From Amoebidium appalachense (lineage: Eukaryota; Ichthyosporea), in assembly GCA_963693365.1 (NCBI GenBank), contig CAVNZM010000003.1:4402001-4466000 (forward strand): a stretch of DNA of 64,000 nucleotides. The letters run 5' to 3'. Position 1 is the stretch's first letter. Every line of letters begins with the position of its first letter. The notes below the pieces were generated by a model. It ran no database searches, was not told where the DNA came from, and saw only the letters and a list, made by a program, of their open reading frames with translations. Position numbers and translations under genes: made by a program. Shown in pieces: positions 31,633 through 42,200 of this stretch.

Positions 31633-31983
31633 CACACAAGGTTTTACATTCAATGCTTGAGCAACCAGCAAACCAATTCTCTCCGTCCCCTTATAAATTA
31701 AAAAGTATAACCAATGCTAATCTTAAAAAACAGGAACTGCAATTGCTGCAAGGGCTACGTCTACAACTGCCAGGGTGCCACGTGCGCCGCCCTGGGGATG
31801 GGCGAGTGCGGATGTGTTTACGAACAGCACGTCGGCGACGAAAAGCCGCCCAATCAAACCTCCGTCTCCGATGACGAACAGGACGAGATTGCACGGGCCA
31901 TGGACGAAGCAAACAAGGAAAAGGAAATTGCTGAGACGGCGGCTGCGGTGGCGGGGTTAAACGTGGGAGAGAAGAAGGAGTGA
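27871..31983 (+). CDS. Cys-rich protein with two C-x-C-C-x-G-Y motifs (C-terminal exons)
   Basis: Exons 27871-27996, 29809-29960 and 31734-31983 join in phase (0, 0, then 2) and end at TGA 31981-31983. The product contains two copies of one motif. The first begins [12 protein letters not shown] across the first junction and ends GQCMTC. The second begins [12 protein letters not shown] across the second junction and ends GECGC. Each has eight cysteines and probably binds zinc. A Gln/Tyr-rich stretch precedes them and an acidic, coiled-coil-like tail ([17 protein letters not shown]) follows. Exons fall at motif boundaries, as expected if the motif spread by exon duplication. The CCCH exon at 25899 is the likely start. 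Function is unknown; RNA binding is inference. The acceptor at 29809 is the end of a (CA)n tract. Confidence 0.7.
28066..28219 (-). repeat. Two tandem poly(G)-bracketed repeat fragments
   Basis: The block CATTTTGTTGTCCGTTGAGT...GTGTACTT...CATAACACATTCTTC occurs at 28074-28123 and 28167-28216, each ending in C runs. The minus strand (GAATGTG...GTACACACTCAACGGACAAC) matches subfamily 1 elsewhere. Confidence 0.65.
28253..28358 (-). repeat. Poly(G)-bracketed repeat, copy linking both subfamilies
   Basis: Starts like the end of subfamily 1 (GGAGGATGGATTCTGCTTA) and continues like subfamily 2 (GCTGAAATTGCATAG ... CCCTGCACGCTTTTGCATA). C runs lie on both sides. A further partial copy (AGGATGCGCGCTGCTGAAAT) lies at about 28773-28840. 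Confidence 0.5.
28860..29808. repeat. (CA)n-dominated intron of the Cys-rich gene
   Basis: Over 900 bp of (CA)n with CG-rich, (CTCA)n and (CCAC)n variants. It ends in ...ACACACAG at 29808, the acceptor of the next exon. Confidence 0.9.
31034..31140 (-). repeat. Poly(G)-bracketed repeat, subfamily 1
   Basis: The minus strand reads GAGTACGAAGAACACATACC, GGACAACACAACACAG, CAAAGAGTATGCATCACAAG and GGCCCATCCTCGATGGGG, the same block order as the copy at 48789-48893. This copy has lost the flanking G runs. Confidence 0.65.
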
Positions 31984-32492
31984 CCAGAAATGGGTTAAGT
32001 GTGTGTGTGGGGGGGGAGGGGGGGGGGTTTAACTGTGGGTACTTACGAAACTGGTTTTTTTTCCTGTCGAGAACTAGACCAGGTTTGTAGTGGTTGGAGG
32101 GTGGTGGTTTGTTTGTTTCAGCTCACTCCCGGAACTCCAAAACACGGTGTGCACTGGGTCTTTAGACGCAATGTGTCTGGCTTGGGGAATGTTGATTCGA
32201 TTTCTGAATTAAGAGTAGTGTGACAGTCATGAGAGTTTGTGGATATTTGGGTTTTTTCATGCCCGTAGTCGCTGTGTATGCTTTGCAGGATTAAGGATTT
32301 TTTATTTTGTGCGTACGGCCACTCCCGCTTGTATGAATGAAAACCCTTCTTCCTACGCTCGGCTGGCATGACGATATATATGTGCCGCAACATGTAGTCC
32401 CTAGTGCACACACTACCTAGCAGATTTATGTCGTTTTATCCAGTCGTGTGCGTGTGGTGAGCACTGGTGTGTTCTGCAGTTAGCATGCCGTC

Positions 32493-32498
32493 CAATAA
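32493..32498 (+). terminator. AATAAA, possible poly(A) signal of the Cys-rich gene
   Basis: First canonical hexamer after the TGA at 31983, about 510 bp downstream. Confidence 0.35.
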
Positions 32499-32544
32499 AA
32501 TTGACAACATGTAAACTGATACATACATACACAGGTCAGAATCC

Positions 32545-32579
<35 letters not shown>

Positions 32580-32707
32580 AACACACACACACACACCACA
32601 CGCACGCACAGAGAGAGACATGCAGAGACACACATCCCCCCTCCCTCCCCCCACCGTGGCAGGTTCCGGCCGGCCTGCAATGATTTTGTTGGTCTGTTAT
32701 TACTTAC

Positions 32708-32738
32708 CGTCAAAGACATTGGTTAGGAACCTGCAGAC
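32708..32738 (-). CDS. Possible short minus-strand exon
   Basis: Bounded by CTGCAG and a strong GTAAGT donor; reads VCRFLTNVFDG in one frame. A second acceptor AG lies 8 nt inside. No neighbour exon was identified. Confidence 0.25.
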
Positions 32739-32769
32739 CTGCAGCATATAGGTACCGTTTATAATTACC

Positions 32770-32828
<59 letters not shown>

Positions 32829-32980
32829 GGAGAAGTACTTGTAATAGTTGTTCTCCCCCCCCCCCACCCACCCAAAAAAAAAAAAAAAAAAAATCAAGTT
32901 GAGATGGTACATGTACACCCGCCCGTTCCGCGGCCGTGACATGTGTACTATATCATTAAATAGAGTGCATACGCATTATC

Positions 32981-32981
<1 letters not shown>

Positions 32982-33029
<48 letters not shown>

Positions 33030-33123
33030 ACCCCCTGACCCCTCCCCCCCCCCGAGGCTCTCTCTCTCTCTCTTCTCTCTCTCACTCTCTCTCTCTCTGC
33101 CTCCCTCCCCCCTCCCCCCTGAG

Positions 33124-33193
<70 letters not shown>

Positions 33194-33236
33194 CCTCCCT
33201 CCCTCCCTCCCTCCCTCCCTCCCCCCTCCCCCCCCT

Positions 33237-33281
<45 letters not shown>

Positions 33282-33371
33282 CCCCCCCCCCCCTCCCCCC
33301 CCCCCCTCCCTCCCTCTCCCTCTCTCCCTCCCTCTCGCCTCTCTCTCTCAGAGTCTCTTTCTCTCTCTCTC

Positions 33372-33405
<34 letters not shown>

Positions 33406-33442
33406 TCCCCCCCTCCCGCCAACCCTCCCATCGGCCCCCCCT

Positions 33443-33455
<13 letters not shown>
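32982..33455. repeat. Poly(C) and (CT)n block
   Basis: 48 C in a row at 32982-33029, followed by (CT)n, (CCCT)n and more C runs up to 33455, then an A-rich stretch to 33497. Confidence 0.95.
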
Positions 33456-33475
<20 letters not shown>

Positions 33476-33497
33476 AAAACAAAAACAAAAAAAAAAG

Positions 33498-34488
33498 TAA
33501 TCATAAAATAATCATTCCATAGTAATGATAATAATAAACATGGATATAAATAACATCTACCATATTTTTATGCATTATATTTGATAAATTTAATCGCTAT
33601 GCGTTTTCTTTGCTCTTGTGACCAATCCTTCTATAGCCCAATGGACTTTAATTACCGTTAGAAATTAGAAGACTGGCTTATTTAGATAATCCTGCTATTA
33701 TGTCTATTGACTATCTGTTGAACCACGGTATGTTTAATGAGTTTTCTAGGGTGTATGATTATTTAAGTCGTTATCTCCTCCGTATCCGAGAGTGAGGGCT
33801 TTTGTATTTTCTTCTCCGAGATATCACCGAAGATATCTCGATGGCTTCTATTTTGCTGAGCATATCAATAAAGTCATTATAAAAAAAAAAATTCGGAAGT
33901 GAGCCACACGCAATTTACACTCCTCTGGCGCTATCTTTACTTTCCTTTTTTGGAAGGCTTTTGGCGCGAAAAGCGCTTTAGTTAAACCAATCAAATCGCT
34001 TAAAAAAGAGCGCGAAAAAATAACCAATCGTCTTGCGGCACTATCAAAACACCGGCCGGCGTCAAAACATCGCGTTCTGCTTCTGTGTGTCGCGGATTCT
34101 GTTCTTGTTTCGAAAAACGAAGCGTTTTTCTTGAGGATTTCCTCCCATCCGAGGCCCATCGAACCTCCATCCATTCATTTCCCCCTCTTATTTACCATTT
34201 TTTCGATGTAGACGTGTCTTGGGATGTTATAGAGACCAAAATTGGGGCGCTTTAGCGATTGGTAATGGTTGTGGGAGCGATGGAAGAGGAGCCGGTGTTG
34301 CTGGAGCCGTAAAAAAACATGTTTCCGCATTTGAATGACAAATGAGCTCAGATTTGATAGTTTATGTTTATATATATTTATGTTAGCCACCTAAACAGTA
34401 GGTGTAATATTCATTATTCTATAAGCGTTTGTTTCTTGTGAATGTGCTTTGAACACCGCATGAAGCCAGAAAGGCCCATCACATCGAA
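33498..34488. promoter_or_regulatory. E2F-gene upstream region with E2F and CCAAT sites
   Basis: A palindromic consensus E2F site, TTTTGGCGCGAAAA, lies at 33959-33972. A CCAAT box follows at 33987-33991, a second half-site GAGCGCGAAAA near 34008-34018, and a second CCAAT at 34024-34028. This is the layout of cell-cycle promoters that bind E2F/DP with NF-Y. The cluster is about 0.5 kb upstream of the first assigned E2F exon, which suggests autoregulation. A divergent minus-strand gene could use it instead, but I found none. Confidence 0.55.
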
Positions 34489-36456
34489 ATGAAGACTGCA
34501 CAGGTAAGACGATGACACCGACATGAAGCTGAAACATTTCTTTACCGAATAACCATAAAGCATTTTGATTTGCTATGAGGGTTATATGTCTTATCTGTTT
34601 TGCATCTTGGCCGTGTGATCTTTACATCTTTCTTAATACATAGCAACATAGAGAAGGGGCGCACTTGTTTACTGCATCTAAAGGAAAGTGGACAATGCCA
34701 TAGATGTGCACACGGCTTGGGTTTTTGTCGAAGATAGTTCACATTAAACGTTCTTTTGCTCCTACAGAGAGTCCGTGGTATCGAAAGCATGACGCTAGAT
34801 TGATTCAATTCATAACAGGGATATAGGTTAGCACAGACGTATATGACACTCTTTGTAAAGCTTGGGAGTCGTGTGAGGTGAGGGAGGGGGGTGGGGGGGG
34901 AAGACACGCACTTGAGGGAAAGGGCTGTCTATTGGTGTGGGTTGGCGCACTAGCTATAAGCATTGGTGAGGTTGAACAAGAGAGAAGGTTACTAGCTCTG
35001 TGCTTCTCTTGTGGTGCGGGGGTTTCTTTCCTGTTTTTCTTTTTCTGGGCCAGGGCTTGGTATTTTGCAGTACGGAGAGTGGTAATGTTTGCTAGTTGTT
35101 ATGGCAGACAACGGGAATAGTGGCATTGTCATTCCTCCACCTTTATTTCATTTTGCTCTTCTTTTTCCTTTTCCTTTTCCCCCCCCCTTTACTTCTTCCA
35201 ATACTCCTCGCCTTTTTCATCACCTCTTCTTTCACGTCTTTTTCTTTGGTTCAAGTGGACCGTTCCATCGAAGGAACAAAAAATGAAGAGTGAACTGACC
35301 TCCCCCCCCCCCCCCCTTCTCAAACTCCCCCCCCCCCCTCTCCCCCCCCCCCCCACACACACATACACAGAAACATTTGACGGCCAAGCGGCGCCTCATG
35401 CTGCCAGAGAACAATGTGCGAACCTCGGGCGTATTTGTAGCCCCAAAGAGCCCATGCCAGAGGGATTCCCCTGCAGAATTCAACAAGAAGAAACTCCAAC
35501 AACATACGAAGAAACGTAGGTGTTTTCGTTGTCTGTGGAATGTCGAAACTATGCTGTACCCTCATAATCATTGAAGTCTGGACTATTTCTACCTTTTAAC
35601 ATTTCAATTGCAAGGCCACGTATTACTCGGGAGATCTTGCTCTATTTTCACCTTTCAGCATTTCAATCTCGGTGTGGGTGTTGCTATACATGTCGCATAG
35701 CACCTATTCTGGTCATATCGATTTGCGATCTTCAGAAACGACTTTTGTGAGTTCTCTCGAACCTCTGCCACCTTCACCCTCATGATTAACACCTGCGGGG
35801 ATATACAAAATCTTCCTATACAATCTGTATATATATATGTGTGTGTGTTCTACATCTCACGTCTACATGCTACAATTACCTACCATCTTTTACGGTGCCA
35901 ATTGTGCAGGAAAGCGATTGGTTTGTAATGTAGAGTAAAGACCCGGCGGCAAAATAGCAGCCCTTTCTCTGGAAAAATGTCACACGCCTAACGAACTACC
36001 ATTTCCCCCCCCACAACGATATGTTGCCATTGTTCGCGGTTTTCTCATAGGTGAAATTTGAATTTGCTTTGTATGTGCAATATGGACCCGTATTAATAAG
36101 ATTTTTTTTTAAGTATCCAGTGAGAGAAGATGAAAATAACCTGGATACGCCTACGACCATTTGCACACTCCCCCGTCTGTGATGGACGTGATATGAAAAA
36201 CTGACCTCCTCAAATGGGGGGAGCTGTTAGAAATGATTTTTTCGTTTAACTTAGGATGAGAGCGACAAAATATCACTGTATCTGAGTTTGGCTTTGCATG
36301 CAACGGACATGAAATTTGGGTATTGAGGATAAGTTGACCTCTTGCTTTTTGGCTCCACTTTTGCCGCATGCTCTGTGTTTCGTTCTTTTAATATCTTCCT
36401 TTCATTGACTGTCCCTGTTGTGGGTACTTCATACTCAACGTACAACCCCCTCCCCC

Positions 36457-36502
<46 letters not shown>

Positions 36503-38224
36503 ACACACACACACAAAAAAAAAAAGAAAGAAAGAAAGAATAAAAGAAAAGAAAAAAAAAAGAGAAGGGTGTGTGTGTGGGAGGGGGGGGGGGGGGGGGT
36601 ACTCCAATTCACAATGTAATCTCTGTTCTCCTATGTTAATGTGTACTTCGTTGTCTATAATACATTCTATCCCCCCACCCCAAATCACCCCACCCCACCT
36701 CACCCCACCCCACCCCAACCTACCCTACTTCTTCCTCACCCCCTCCCCTCCCCCTCCCCCTCCCCCTCCCCTCCCCCTCCCCCTCCCCCTCCCCCTCCCC
36801 TCCTCCTCCAAAAAATGAAAAGTAATGGTAGTCATAACAATAATGCCCACACTGATAATGATAATGATAATATTAATATTAACAATAACAATAATGATAT
36901 TTAACAAAGATAAGGACGTCAATAGCAACAACAACAACAATAGTTAACACTGCTCTAGCATACATTCTCTAACATTTTCTCATTATACAGCTTCAGCCAC
37001 CACCATCGGCCTACTGACCCGACGGTTTGCCAAGATGCTCCAACGACACTACCCACGAGGCATCAAGTATTGCGACGCAGCAGAGAAACTGGGCGTGACA
37101 AAGCGGCGGCTGTACGACATATCGAACATTCTGGAAGGAGTTGGCCTCGTGAGCAGGAAGAAGGACCGCATCACGTGGAGGTTGGTATTCTGCCTGCACT
37201 TATTTATTTACCTATTTATTCTGTTTTATGGCTCGATTTCGCTTTTTTTTTTTTTTTTTTTTTTTTTTTTTGTGGGAGGGGGTGGGGGGTGGGGTTTATT
37301 TTTGTCTTTTGGTGTCACCTCCATATTTCCAACCCTCTATTGCATACATCACATCCCCCCCCCCCCCCCCCCCCCCCCCCTTCCCCCCCTTCCCCCCCAC
37401 GGGACACACACAAAACATCCGCGTTAAGTTATCCATTGTTAACGTCCGTTTCACTCTGTGTATTATCGCTCTATAACCCCCTCCCCTCTCTCCAACTCTT
37501 ATCCCCCTTCCCCCTTCCCGCTCCTGCTGTGGCCGCCCACCGTCCTTCCTCCTATTCCTTGCCCCCTGCACCATGCTTCTCATCGTGGATGCGTACTTCG
37601 TACCGTGTTCCGCATTCACCCCCCCCCCCCCCCCCCCCCCTACCCCCCATGAACGGGCCCCCCTCTAGGATGGGCTCTACTTACATATGACACATGCTCG
37701 TTATGTGTGCTTTGGAAAAGCCGCATTGTGTTGTCGGTCGTAAATTTGTCCTTCCGTTCTCTGTAACTCATTCTTATACCTTCCCCCCTCCCCATTCCCC
37801 TCTCCCTTTCTCCCCCTCCCACCCACCCTCCCTCCCATCCCCCTCCCTCCCATCCCCCTCCCCCCCCCTCCCTTCCCCAACACACAGCCAACAAAACCTC
37901 GACAGAGCCCAAGTGGAACTACTATCCCCATACCTGCCGAAATCGCCAAAATCACCGAAATCGCTGAAAGAAACGGCGGAAGAAGTCGACGAACTGGGGG
38001 TGGCTCTGAGTCTGAGAGCGGAAGTGGACGAGTTGGGAAAGATTGAGAGGATGCTTGATGAACATGGGAAGTTGATGCAAGAGTCACTACTTGCACTGGC
38101 AAACGACCCGGAAACGATGTCATATCCACTGAGTGATCATGGAGATTTGCGCAATATTGGTGAAATTTTGGGGAAGTTTGCGGGGGGGTGGGGGGGGGTG
38201 GGGGGAAGTGGTTTTTTTTTTTTT

Positions 38225-38270
<46 letters not shown>

Positions 38271-38397
38271 GGGAGGCTGGAAGTGGGTGTGGCTTTGAGT
38301 GTGGGTGTGGAAATGGTGACAGATCTTTTTTATTGCCGTTTGAGGTTGTGGATGGGTGGGTGTGGGCCCATCTGCATAATTCGTTCCTTTTCCGTGT

Positions 38398-38454
<57 letters not shown>

Positions 38455-38463
38455 GGGGGAGGT

Positions 38464-38494
<31 letters not shown>

Positions 38495-39173
38495 GGAGGG
38501 GGGGAGGGGGGGGGGGGGGGAGGTGTGTGTGTGTGTGGGCGGGGGGGGGGGGGGGTTAGAACAGTGTGGTGTAATCTGTACCGCAAGTAATGGAAAAGCT
38601 AGATGGAGGGGAAGAGGGGTAGACAGTGAAACACAACTACAGTGAACCGTTCTCTTTACTCCTCTCCTCCTTTCTTCTTCTTCTTCTTTTTTTTTCTTTT
38701 TTTTCTTTTCTTTTTTTCTTTCTTTTTTTGGCGCTGTTTGTTTTGTGGTTTTTCCTTAACCTTCCACACGCATGCCTACATCACACACATGGACATAAGG
38801 GCCATCCCCAGCCTCAGCAAGACCGTGCTGATTGTCGTCAAGGCACCAGAGGGAACACGCATGCGCATCCCAGACCCTGACCCGGTACTTAATACCCCCC
38901 CTTCTCCTCCCCCCCCCCCCCCCCCTCCCCCCCCCCCCCCCGAAAAAAAAAGAAAGAAGGAAAAAAAGAAAAGAGAAGGGAAAGGCGCACACGCGCGCAG
39001 AGAGTGGGAGAGATTGGAGAGAGAGAGGGTGTGTGTGTGTGTGTGTGTGTGTGAGGGAGAGAAGGAGAGAGAGAGAGAGAGAGAGAGAGGAGAATGAGAG
39101 AGAGAGAGAGAGAGATTAGAGACGGAGAGAGAGATAAGAGAGAGGGAGAGAGAGGGAGACACAGACACAGACA

Positions 39174-39216
<43 letters not shown>

Positions 39217-39226
39217 ACGCACACGC

Positions 39227-39272
<46 letters not shown>

Positions 39273-42200
39273 ACAGACACACAGGTCATTATGGATTCTG
39301 CACCGTGTCAATCTTGGTATTGTCGTCATGCACATGTACAACATGCATTCCCCCCCCCCCCCCCCCCTCCTTCCCCTCCACTCAGTGTACCCCCCCCTCC
39401 CCCCCCCCCCCCAAAAAAAAAAAAAAAAAAAAAAACACATACACATACACATACATATACCACACAAGCACGCACGCAGATGCACATATATGCACGCACA
39501 GCCATGAGAGTTATGCACACACACCCACACATATAAACACACACGCACACTATCATAGCACTTTCTCATTTGCTGATTCCTGTTTGGGCTGAGCACCTGC
39601 ACCAAACCTTATATCCAACCTACCATCCCATCTGCTCATCCTGTCATACTCTGCACTCCTACCAGGTAATCCACATTAGTCTGTGATTAATGACGTCACC
39701 ACTACCCCACCACCCACTTATCACTCACCAATATATCATGGCGTGCAGTGTACCAAGAATTAAAACTAAAAAACCAAATTTGAAGACTAACCCTTCACCC
39801 ACAGGAGGAAGAGATTTGCGATCGAAAATTCCAGATCCAGCTCACGTCCATGTCCAAAGAGCCAATCGACTGCCTTCTAGTCGACCAATTGGACGCGAGC
39901 GCCGCCGAAACGCCTGAATCTGATTCGCTGAGCCCGATCGTCGGAGAGGATCAGATAATCGAAATGGAACCGTTTGAGTTTTCCGTTGCCCGTCCAATGA
40001 TGTTGATCGAAACACCCGATATGGAAATGTATAGATACCAGAGGGAAACGAAGCGCGTGGAAGATTCTTTAGCTGAATTGGAGGAATACGCTACGATTTG
40101 CCAGCAACAAAAAGCGTTGGCACTTCTAGATACGGCCGTCGCCGCCGTTAAATGCCACGCAGCGAGAGACCCCCATCTCGTGCAAACGGTCCAAACAACT
40201 GGGCTCGCCGACAAAAACCCTCCCTCGGCGTTGAACCCATGGGGAAATTCGGAACTGGGGCAGAACGGACATCTTGCAAACACCCCTGCGTCCAATCTAA
40301 TTCGACGACCGACGACGGCGCCGCGTCCCCCAGCGAAAACCGCCAAGGAAGGGAGAAAGGAGAAATCGGCGCGTGATCCCGGACCAATCGGAAGGTCAAT
40401 GTCGAATATGATTGGCTCCCGGCTACCCGTGTCCCCTATCATGTTTCTTTCGAGCTCCACGGGTGATAGCATGGATGGGCTCACGTGCACGCAATCGATG
40501 TCTGATCGCGATCTGAGTCTCTCCTACGCGCTCTCCGACTACGGGAATCTGAACACCAGTTTGTTCAACCTCGATTTCGGAAATTCCAACGACTCGCTCG
40601 GGTTCCTTATTTCGCCAACCGTCGCGCAAGACGTCAATACGGGAGCGTCAAAAACACCGGATATTGCAAACGAAAATCAAGATATGATGTCCATGCACGC
40701 CCAGGCCCTCGCAATGTCGTATGCAAACAGTGCGGAAAAGAACCTTCAAATGCCGCAAACACAAAATCCGGAAATCGGCGCCTATACGACCCCGCAAAAG
40801 TCATCATCAAATTTCCTGCAAGTTCCGGAATCGGGCTCCGGCAGCAAGCGAATTTCGTTCACTTTGGAACCCCTCCCTGTTGGAGTGCAGACTTACGCTC
40901 ACTCCACAATATGTGTATGTTAGCTTTACAATTGGTTCCGTGTACACAGACACACGCTGACACTCGATCACCACATGCACATCTGCATAGTTGAGGAATG
41001 TTGCCAATTGTGTTTTGACTGCAAACGATTGGTTCACTGGTCCCAGAGATCTCTAAATGAAAGTAACCAATCCGATTAGCGCCTGGCATCCGGATTACAT
41101 TCCAGACTGCTGCCCCACGGGTATATAAACCACGGCTCTGCCAGGTGCAGAAATGGAGTTCAGTCATGGAGTTCAGTCATGGAGTTCAGTCATGGAGTTA
41201 ACACACTGAAAGCAGTAAAAAACGGGTCAGCGCCCAAGCGCGCCACGACGACCCTAGTCACAGCGGACTCTACTTCCAACAGGGTTATGGGCCCAGACAC
41301 GACACCGCGGCCTCTAACTTCATTAGAGACTTTCGCTTCCACAAACTCCATCCGCAGCAGCCTGCGACATCAACGTCAAGTATTCCACTTCATTGGCGGG
41401 GCACGCACCACAGTGGAATGCACACCCCGGTCTACCCTGCAAGCAGCCACACTCACTCTCTCTTCTCTAGTGGTGTGTACACTTCTCCAATTGGGTAGGG
41501 GTGTTGGAGTGCAGACTTACGCTCACTCCACAATATGTGTATGTTAGCTTTACAATTGGTTCCGTGTACATAGACACATGCTGACACTCGATCACCACAT
41601 GCACATCTGCATAGTTGAGGAATGTTGCCAATTGTGTTTTGACTGCAAACGATTGGTTCACTGGTCCCAGAGATCTCTAAATGAAAGTAACCAATCCGAT
41701 TAGCGCCTGGCATCCGGATTACATTCCAGACTGCTGCCCCACGGGTATATAAGCCACGTCTCTGCCAGGTGCAGAAATGGAGTTAAGTCATGGAGTTCAG
41801 TCATGGAGTTAACACACTGAAAGCAGTAAAAAAAACGGGTCAGCGCCCAAGCGCGCCACGACGACCCTAGTCACAGCGGACTCTACTTCCAACAGGGTTA
41901 TGGGCCCAGACACGACACCGCGGCCTCTAACTTCACGTCCCCTACGACGCCTTGAACGGAGGAGCCAGAAACCGACTTCTAGGCTGTACCCTACACCCGC
42001 GAGCGTATTTCCGTGAAGTAGAGACTTTCGCTTCCACAAACTCCATCCGCAGCAGCCTGCGACATCAACGTCAAGTATTCCACTTCATTGGCGGGGCACG
42101 CACCACAGTGGAATGCACACCCCGGTCTACCCTGCAAGCAGCCACACTCACTCTCTCTTCTCTAGTGGTGTGTACACTTCTCCAATTGGGTAGGGGTGTT

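Noticed and set aside
35101-35290. ATG at 35101 (MADNGNSG) as the E2F start
   Set aside because: The frame enters a pyrimidine tract and has no clear donor; the MKTAQ exon with CAG|GTAAGA joins exon 2 in phase.
38131-38769. Ordinary GT-AG intron between E2F exons 4 and 5
   Set aside because: No AG occurs within about 50 bp before the marked-box exon, and no GT donor gives the right phase; the AT-AC U12 pair fits.
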